The notes below the pieces were generated by a model. It ran no database searches, had not been told where the DNA came from, and saw only the letters and a list, made by a program, of their open reading frames with translations. This document shows, in pieces, positions 6,112-11,175 of a stretch of 11,175 nt of DNA. Position 1 is the stretch's first letter. Each line of letters starts with the position of its first letter. Origin of the DNA: ANME-2 cluster archaeon (lineage in GTDB: Archaea; Halobacteriota; Methanosarcinia; Methanosarcinales; Methanocomedenaceae). The stretch spans positions 1-11,175 of the forward strand of contig JAKRWB010000242.1 of NCBI GenBank assembly GCA_022353185.1. Direction: 5' to 3'. Position numbers and translations under genes: made by a program.

Positions 6112-6251
6112 TTATTCCAAATCATCAGAAATACCCAAAATTTTATCCAACAAATAAGAAGTTAGTTCTGGAATTTCATCAACAAAATCGCAAGAGCAGC
6201 ACTAAAATATTCTTCTTCTCTACTGTTACCCCGTTTTAACGTTTTAAAAAT
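6112..6251 (-). pseudogene. Frameshifted fragment of an unrecognised gene
   Basis: Two overlapping minus-strand frames join into one plausible protein stretch: IFKTLKRGNSREEEYFSAAL then AI, and, after a one-base shift at the A4 run 6184-6187 (plus strand), FVDEIPELTSYLLDKILGIS followed by DDLE and TAA at 6114-6112. Adding one base to the homopolymer would restore AIFVDEIPEL. The same frame reads on past the TAA as YEIIPEYPIGHLLQDSS, so the stop itself may be a mutation. The NSREEEYFSAALA start loosely recalls N-termini of some nuclease-like proteins, but that is not enough for a name. Confidence 0.4.
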
Positions 6252-6310
6252 ATTAATAAAAACAAAACGTGGGGACAATTCCCTTCTCCCCGAAAGGAAC
6301 TGCTCCCCAC
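6247..6310 (-). terminator. Terminator hairpin of the fwd operon
   Basis: Just after the fwdC stop on the minus strand, GTGGGGA pairs with TCCCCAC (6304-6310 with 6269-6275). After one bulged base seven more pairs follow (6296-6302 with 6276-6282, one of them G-U), leaving a 13-nt loop. The stem is followed on the minus strand by a T-rich run, GTTTTGTTTTTATT (6268-6255). A 14-pair stem plus T-tract at this place is a convincing end of the operon transcript. Confidence 0.75.
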
Positions 6311-6330
6311 TAAAAGCCACTAACCTTCAA

Positions 6331-7092
6331 TCACTTAACGAACAGCTCACCCACACCGGCAACGACCACATCGCCTACGTACTTAGTGAACTCCACGCCG
6401 TCAACAGCCTCGATGCCCTCGCGCTGGTACACAGGCATCATATCCTCGACCTTGCCTTTCACGATAATGGTACCCTTGGTCATCTCACTGCCAGGCATGG
6501 TAGTATTGCCCTCAATGACGATCTTGCCGCCCTTGTTGGATATACCAGGCATGATACCGGCATTGCCTTTGATGATGATTTCGCCGCCGCACATATGTTC
6601 GCCCACAAAATCATTGGCGTTTCCGAACACCGTTATCTTACCGCCACGCATGCCGCAGGCTTCGCCGCGATAGCCGGAACCCACATAGAAAGCTGCATTG
6701 CCCTGGACATTAATCTCGCCACCGGTCATCTCCTGGCCTACCCAGGAATCGGCATTACCTTTGATGGTTATGATGCCGCCCTTCATCTTTGCGCCGCACC
6801 TCATATCCACATCACCATTTATCATGATGCGCCCACCGGTCATGCCCTCACCAATGCGCTTGACACGGGGCACATTGCCGTTTATCTCTATCTTTACATC
6901 ATCTGCAGCGCCAGCATTGCCATCAACCTTAATGTCGAACAACTCTGACAACGGTCTTGGCGTATTGCCCTCGTATGCCACAAGTGCGCCAATCTCACCA
7001 GCGCTCTTGCCTGCAAAATTATCCGGGGATATTATTTCACCCTCGACAGAAATCTTGAACTGCTCTTTTGGTACTAAAGTAACTGTTTGCAT
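6331..7092 (-). CDS. fwdC: Formylmethanofuran dehydrogenase subunit C
   Basis: A 253-residue structural subunit of the formylmethanofuran dehydrogenase complex, which reversibly reduces CO2 to a formyl group on methanofuran in the cytoplasm. Most of the protein (about 82-215) is a run of some seven repeats of the form GxxMxGGxIxIxGNA, the right-handed beta-helix also found at the C-terminus of glutamate synthase, with the N-terminal 80 residues as a cap. Length is normal for the family. A near-ideal ribosome site, AGGAGGTG, lies 6 nt before ATG 7092, in the 14-bp gap after fwdA. It is the last gene of the D-B-A-C operon, ending just before the terminator hairpin. Confidence 0.95.
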   Translation of the reverse strand: MQTVTLVPKEQFKISVEGEIISPDNFAGKSAGEIGALVAYEGNTPRPLSELFDIKVDGNAGAADDVKIEINGNVPRVKRIGEGMTGGRIMINGDVDMRCGAKMKGGIITIKGNADSWVGQEMTGGEINVQGNAAFYVGSGYRGEACGMRGGKITVFGNANDFVGEHMCGGEIIIKGNAGIMPGISNKGGKIVIEGNTTMPGSEMTKGTIIVKGKVEDMMPVYQREGIEAVDGVEFTKYVGDVVVAGVGELFVK

Positions 7093-7106
7093 CCTTCACA
7101 CCTCCT

Positions 7107-8810
7107 TTACTGGTACCCCGTCTCAAACACGACCGGATGCTCCACATACTCATCCTGGACCATGTAGTTGGCCATATTCACGGAATAATAGTTCTTGAAC
7201 TTCATCTTCAGATCTTCCATCATCCGCTCATGTCCATCCGCAGGCGCAGTAGCCTTTACCCAGTAGGTTCTGCCTTTGGGGGCAGCAGTGATCTCACCGT
7301 CCTTTACCACAATCTCACCGCCCTTGATAGTATAAGCAGCGTGCCTGAATGCAGCTTCCACCTTATCAAACTCCATAGTGGCATCGGTCTCATCAGGCTT
7401 GATATCATAGATGGCAATGTCTGCATCAGCACCCACACCAAGATGTCCTTTGCCCAGTTCGATTATTCCCTGCACCTTAGCATGTGCCGCCCTGGTCTTG
7501 ATAGCAATATCATACCAGTCCAGTTCCCTGTCAATACCGGCAATACATGTGCGCTCGAAAGTCTTCTCAGCAATCTTTGCCATTTCTTTCTCCCGCCTCT
7601 TCTGGCTCATCAGCATTGTCATGACCATCGGGTAGTTAACATACGGCCCGCCGTTGGGGTGGTCCGTGGTCATCAACACCTGCCATGGGTCCTTGGTCAG
7701 CAGGGCCAGTTCAAGTCCGATAGCCCACATGATACCATTGATATAGCTCTCTGGATGATATTCCAGTGGTGTGACACCTGACGAGTCCTCAAGCTCCACA
7801 TCGCCATTTGACCACCTGGCTTTAAGCAGCCTGGCATTGGCATACTGCACGGGACCATCTGCGGTCATTGTAGTAGCACTGCCGAACACCAGCTGGCCCA
7901 TATCAATGGTTAAAAAGTCGTTCTTGTTCAGGTAATCAGCAATTGGTTCTGCCTTTGATTCGAAATCACCCCAGTGGTTGCCACCCCAGGCATTGAACTG
8001 CACATGGGTTACGTGCAATGACTGTCGGTCCCGCTTGGATTTAATATCCTTACAGATATCAAAACTGGCAAGCGTGGTCTCGTAGTTTCCGGGCTTACCC
8101 AGATTGTTGCAGTGCAGGTGTATACTGTGAGGCAGGTTCAATTTCTCATTAGCTTCTGCCAGTTTCCTGACTATCTGCCTTGGCGTAACCTCAAAGTTTG
8201 GAACCGGGTCATCCAGCCCTGATACGTTCTTGCCGAATCCCCATGCTTCACCTCCGCCAGGGTTCACGATCTTGATACCCCAGCCGCGTGATGCCAGCAA
8301 TCCCCATGCCACATATGCCGCCAGCCTGTCCAGATCATCCTCACGGATTGCGTCCATTACCATCCAGTTACTGCCGAACAGGGTCAGGCCGGCTTTATCA
8401 ATGATGGGTATCTCTTCCAGTTCCTCATGGGTATGCCTTGCTTTCAGGATAGGAACAGCAGCTTCGAAAGCCGTGGTATATCCCATCTCAGCATATCCAT
8501 ATCCCATAGAATGTACATTCGGCACAGTATATCCGGTACGAGGCCGGGTCACTTTGGTCCTGGGTTTATTGTTCAGGCGTGAATCATCAGGCCGCATAAT
8601 ACGTCCTACATTCACCTTACTGCCCGCAATATGGGTATGTGCGTCCACACCGCCCGGATAGACCAGCCGACCTCCGGCATCTATGGTCTGGGCACTGCCG
8701 CCCACACTATCCACTATCTTACCATCCTTAACGGCAATATCCATCAAGTCACCGTTTATGCCATTAATAGGGTCATACACTGTTGCGTTTTTGATCCGCA
8801 TTTCACTCAT
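7107..8810 (-). CDS. fwdA: Formylmethanofuran dehydrogenase subunit A
   Basis: A 567-residue amidohydrolase-superfamily subunit that joins formate, delivered from FwdB, to methanofuran (and the reverse). Metal-binding features expected for the dinuclear site are visible: HTH in GGVDAHTHIAG (H58, H60), the presumed carboxylated lysine K180 in IKIVNPGGGEAWG, HSIHLHCNN (228-236), HVTHVQFNAWG (266-276) and the catalytic Asp D383 in TTDHPNGG. It is full length with no disruption. Its ATG (8810) lies inside the end of fwdB with a 4-base ATGA overlap, implying translational coupling. fwdC follows after 14 bp. Confidence 0.97.
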   Translation of the reverse strand: MSEMRIKNATVYDPINGINGDLMDIAVKDGKIVDSVGGSAQTIDAGGRLVYPGGVDAHTHIAGSKVNVGRIMRPDDSRLNNKPRTKVTRPRTGYTVPNVHSMGYGYAEMGYTTAFEAAVPILKARHTHEELEEIPIIDKAGLTLFGSNWMVMDAIREDDLDRLAAYVAWGLLASRGWGIKIVNPGGGEAWGFGKNVSGLDDPVPNFEVTPRQIVRKLAEANEKLNLPHSIHLHCNNLGKPGNYETTLASFDICKDIKSKRDRQSLHVTHVQFNAWGGNHWGDFESKAEPIADYLNKNDFLTIDMGQLVFGSATTMTADGPVQYANARLLKARWSNGDVELEDSSGVTPLEYHPESYINGIMWAIGLELALLTKDPWQVLMTTDHPNGGPYVNYPMVMTMLMSQKRREKEMAKIAEKTFERTCIAGIDRELDWYDIAIKTRAAHAKVQGIIELGKGHLGVGADADIAIYDIKPDETDATMEFDKVEAAFRHAAYTIKGGEIVVKDGEITAAPKGRTYWVKATAPADGHERMMEDLKMKFKNYYSVNMANYMVQDEYVEHPVVFETGYQ

Positions 8811-10108
8811 GACGAAGCCCCCTTTATCTCTTTTACCTTTGCAATTATCTTATCCAGTACCTCTTCATCTGACGGGAAATCAACATCCACAAGTTTACGC
8901 ATCCTGAGACTCACACCATCCATTCTGTATGCAGTGCCTTCCAGTTCCACGCCAGATACCTTGGTGGGTATCACGATGTTTGCCATCTCAGTGGTCGGGT
9001 TGTGGAACGGGTCAATCTGTATTACAGGCACCTTGCCCATCCTGGCAATGGACTGGGCAGGGAAATGAGCTCCTGCATCCCCGGCAATGATAAACGCTGC
9101 ATCTATCTCTTCCCGCATCAGCAGGTCATTGGAACAGGTCTCGCCCGGATTATAGTATGGAGTGCCCCTTGACATATCCACTGCATTGACAAAACCTGTC
9201 TCCCATGCGCACACGTTACCGAATCCGGTCACATTATAATGACCGCGCATGGGTAAGATACTGTGTTTTCCATAGGCGTTCAGTTCAGTGATAAGGGACA
9301 CCGCATTATCGATGTTCTTATACTTACCCCGGCTCTGGGTCAGGCCCATGCCGAAATAAACAATACCGAATTTTGCACCCTTCATGGTTTCTGCTACTTC
9401 TACCAGCTTCTCCTTAGGCACACCGCCTACGGTATCCGGGACCACATCAGCCTTGCCAGCTACAATAGCCCGCAGGGCAGACAACACCATATAGTCCTCA
9501 CCAGGGTTTATTTGTACATACTCGTCAGCCAGATTGGCAGTATCGGTCTTTCTCACATCAAAGACCACTACTTTCCTGGATTTACGTCCCTTGGCAGCGA
9601 AAAATCCTTTGTTAAACACTGAATACCTGCTCATATGCCTGGGATGGGCTTGTACCGGATTGCAACCCCAGAATACTACCACATCGGCCCTGTTGGCGAA
9701 CTGGCCCAGGGTTCCGGTGGGCAGTCCCTTCTCGTGGACACCCAAAGCAGATGGCCCGTGACATACACTGGCTGTATTATCTATAATTCCTCCAACCTCT
9801 TCGTTGAGCAGGATACCTTTTTTCATCATCTCGCATACGCCTGATGCCCAGCCGTACAACAGCGGGCGCTTGGAATTGGCAAGTATCCTGGCAGACTCAT
9901 TAATCGCTTCTTCATAGGATACTTCCCTGAACTCCCCATTTTTATCATCCCGCATCATGGGCGCCTTTATCCTTTCATGGCCCTTGATCTTGGCAGTCCC
10001 TATCTTGCAGGCATGTTTCACTTCCACAACCTTATTGTCCACTACTTCCACTGCCAGGTCATCACACAGACAACCGCAAAAAGGGCAGAGTACGTCTTTG
10101 ATTATCAT
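8807..10108 (-). CDS. fwdB: Formylmethanofuran dehydrogenase subunit B
   Basis: A 433-residue molybdopterin-oxidoreductase-like catalytic subunit that reduces CO2 to formate at a tungsten or molybdenum bis-pterin centre. The N-terminus carries the [4Fe-4S] ligands C8, C11, C15 and C34 (LCPFCGCLCDD and KHACKIG). C116 in NTASVCHGPS is the expected metal ligand and is encoded as cysteine, not selenocysteine. The pterin-binding core (about 85-330) is intact; the C-terminal pterin-cap domain is supplied by the separate FwdD. ATG 10108 has a strong GGAGG site (10116-10120) in the 13-bp gap after fwdD. The stop overlaps the fwdA start. W or Mo preference cannot be decided from sequence alone; the D-B-A-C order matches operons named fwd. 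Confidence 0.97.
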   Translation of the reverse strand: MIIKDVLCPFCGCLCDDLAVEVVDNKVVEVKHACKIGTAKIKGHERIKAPMMRDDKNGEFREVSYEEAINESARILANSKRPLLYGWASGVCEMMKKGILLNEEVGGIIDNTASVCHGPSALGVHEKGLPTGTLGQFANRADVVVFWGCNPVQAHPRHMSRYSVFNKGFFAAKGRKSRKVVVFDVRKTDTANLADEYVQINPGEDYMVLSALRAIVAGKADVVPDTVGGVPKEKLVEVAETMKGAKFGIVYFGMGLTQSRGKYKNIDNAVSLITELNAYGKHSILPMRGHYNVTGFGNVCAWETGFVNAVDMSRGTPYYNPGETCSNDLLMREEIDAAFIIAGDAGAHFPAQSIARMGKVPVIQIDPFHNPTTEMANIVIPTKVSGVELEGTAYRMDGVSLRMRKLVDVDFPSDEEVLDKIIAKVKEIKGASS

Positions 10109-10121
10109 ATTTTATCCTCCC

Positions 10122-10499
10122 TCATTTCAACCTGGCCATGAGTTGTGGCATGGTCGGTGCCTCTTCGCTAGATGGTTCCACTACTGCCGGAATTCCCTTG
10201 AATCCGGGCATGCCGCATCCGCATGTATTTGGGTCAACCACTGCGTTGGCCCAGGGTCCCATAGGTATGAAAATAAGTCCATCTGGATTACCATCACAAA
10301 TCTTAAGTGGGACCACTACACTCCCGAAATCAGTGGCAACCTTGACATTTTCACCCGGTTCCACACCGATCTTTCCCGCATCTGCGGTGTTCATCTCACA
10401 ATACCCAGCGGCATCAAAATATGCCTTTGAAGTCTTGTTTTCCAGGTTACACCCCTGGTCAACAGTCCTTCCCGAAATAAAAATTGCCTTCAACTCCAT
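10122..10499 (-). CDS. fwdD: Formylmethanofuran dehydrogenase subunit D
   Basis: A 125-residue molybdopterin dinucleotide-binding domain that closes the pterin site of FwdB. Typical family stretches are visible: GRTVDQGCNLENKTSKAYF near the N-terminus, a beta-barrel core with GVEPGENVKVATDFGSVVVP, and GLIFIPMGPWANAVVDPNTC leading to the GCGMPGFKG end region. Length is normal. The start ATG 10499 is supported by GAGGG (10506-10510) six nt upstream. It is the first gene of the operon, following a TATA box and a leader with small direct repeats. Confidence 0.95.
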   Translation of the reverse strand: MELKAIFISGRTVDQGCNLENKTSKAYFDAAGYCEMNTADAGKIGVEPGENVKVATDFGSVVVPLKICDGNPDGLIFIPMGPWANAVVDPNTCGCGMPGFKGIPAVVEPSSEEAPTMPQLMARLK

Positions 10500-10613
10500 T
10501 TAATTCCCTCGTCTGAATGTGTTAATTACCGTAACATTAATTGCCCTAACATCTGTACCTAACATCTAGGCAGTTTTCCCTATGATTGGTCTTCTACTTA
10601 CTTATTTAAAAAG
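10500..10613 (-). promoter_or_regulatory. Promoter and leader of the fwdDBAC operon
   Basis: On the minus strand, CCTTTTTAAATAAG (about 10615-10602) is a good archaeal BRE/TATA element. Transcription would start near 10578, leaving a leader of about 80 nt. That leader contains two perfect direct repeats (on the plus strand CCTAACATCT at 10545-10554 and 10558-10567, period 13) and a degenerate third copy near 10529-10538. It also contains a bulged inverted repeat built of TTAAT/ATTAA and TAC/GTA (10522-10541). These may be regulator sites; which regulator is unknown. Confidence 0.55.
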
Positions 10614-10651
10614 GATGTGTTTTGTTCCGGTTGTCCTGCTCTGGAAGTGGG

Positions 10652-11175
10652 TCAGAACATCTCCAGTTCAATTCCTACTTTCCTCTCAATTGCTCTTCTA
10701 TATATCAGGTCTGCGGTTACAACATCCTGGATGGCAAGACCCGTAGAATCGAATACTGTTATCTCGGCATCACTTTCCCTGCCTGGTTTTTTACCACTTA
10801 CAATCTGGCCCAGTTCGCTGTATATCTCATCAACAGAAAAAATGCCTTTGGAGATGGGGACATTCACCTCTCCTGAATGAGACGCCTGGGCCACGGCATC
10901 TACTACTACCTTTGCCTTCTTCAATATCATGGGGTCCAGTTCTTCCTTACCCGTAGCATCCGCACCAATAGCATTGATGTGAGTTCCTGCTTTGATCCAC
11001 TCAGCCTTGACCAGCGGACTCCTGACAGGGGTGGTTGTCACCAGGATATCGCAATCGCACACTTCATGAACATTTGGTTCCTTTATTATCTCCATTCCGG
11101 TTTTCTGTTCCATTTCGGCCTTGAACGCATCTACTGAATCCTCGGAAGTATCAAATATCTTGACCTGTTCAATAT
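10652..11175 (-). CDS. Ornithine cyclodeaminase / alanine dehydrogenase family protein (partial)
   Basis: The C-terminal about 174 residues of an NAD-dependent enzyme of the ornithine cyclodeaminase/mu-crystallin family; the start lies beyond the right edge. The frame enters as IEQVKIFDTSEDSVDAFKAE, the second strand of the Rossmann fold just after the missing GxGxxG. It continues with CDILVTTTPVRSPLV, HINAIGADATGKEELDP (the family's conserved G-[AS]-D-x-x-G-K-x-E-L segment), VVVDAVAQASHSGEV and a conserved C-terminal DSTGLAIQDV. Archaeal members include an alanine dehydrogenase and other amino- or imino-acid enzymes, so the substrate stays open. It is co-directional with fwdDBAC, 152 bp upstream, but the operon has its own TATA box, so co-transcription is not required. 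Confidence 0.92.
   Translation of the reverse strand, partial: IEQVKIFDTSEDSVDAFKAEMEQKTGMEIIKEPNVHEVCDCDILVTTTPVRSPLVKAEWIKAGTHINAIGADATGKEELDPMILKKAKVVVDAVAQASHSGEVNVPISKGIFSVDEIYSELGQIVSGKKPGRESDAEITVFDSTGLAIQDVVTADLIYRRAIERKVGIELEMF

Noticed and set aside
6386..7198. Long plus-strand open frames over fwdC and fwdA
   Set aside because: They are antisense shadows caused by codon bias; the minus-strand proteins match FwdC and FwdA throughout.
9001..9200. Selenocysteine (in-frame TGA) in FwdB
   Set aside because: The expected metal-ligand position (C116) is an ordinary cysteine codon and the frame has no internal TGA.

Overview
The window looks like chromosomal DNA of a methanogenic or methane-oxidising euryarchaeon. 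The main reason is a complete fwdDBAC run on the minus strand (formylmethanofuran dehydrogenase catalytic and structural subunits), preceded by an archaeal TATA box. The moderate GC content and the mixture of metabolic genes with toxin-antitoxin debris would fit a Methanosarcinales or ANME-2 type genome. That placement is inference from gene content only.

Layout. Positions 1-567 are AT-rich and gene-poor, with a short GC-rich island (about 272-460) that looks like a frameshifted small membrane-protein gene. Positions 497-1996 (+) hold a two-gene unit: a SatD-family protein and a DUF3307 membrane protein. Four copies of a 20-bp palindrome accompany this unit, arranged as two pairs. One pair lies before the first gene and one straddles the gene junction, and both pairs have exactly 29 bp start-to-start spacing. 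Positions 2098-4845 (+) encode a large P2-type cation ATPase. Positions 4965-6251 (-) are an accessory patch: an intact VapBC pair (ribbon-helix-helix antitoxin, PIN toxin), then a decayed AbrB-type antitoxin with an internally deleted PIN toxin, then a frameshifted fragment of an unrecognised gene. Positions 6247-6310 hold a strong terminator hairpin for the fwd operon. Positions 6331-10499 (-) are fwdC, fwdA, fwdB and fwdD, transcribed in the order D-B-A-C. The window ends inside a gene of the ornithine cyclodeaminase/alanine dehydrogenase family (-).

How the parts work together. FwdB and FwdD form the tungsto/molybdopterin formate dehydrogenase part, FwdA is the amidohydrolase that condenses formate with methanofuran, and FwdC is the structural beta-helix scaffold. 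Together they catalyse the CO2/formylmethanofuran step of the C1 pathway. The ferredoxin-type subunits are not in this window. The least explained unit is the SatD/DUF3307 pair. The first protein keeps the sequence hallmarks of a class III nucleotide-cyclase fold, including both metal-binding aspartates, joined to a C-terminal helix-turn-helix. The second is a membrane protein with His/Asp pairs spaced one helical turn apart. The paired palindromes suggest an autoregulated signalling unit.
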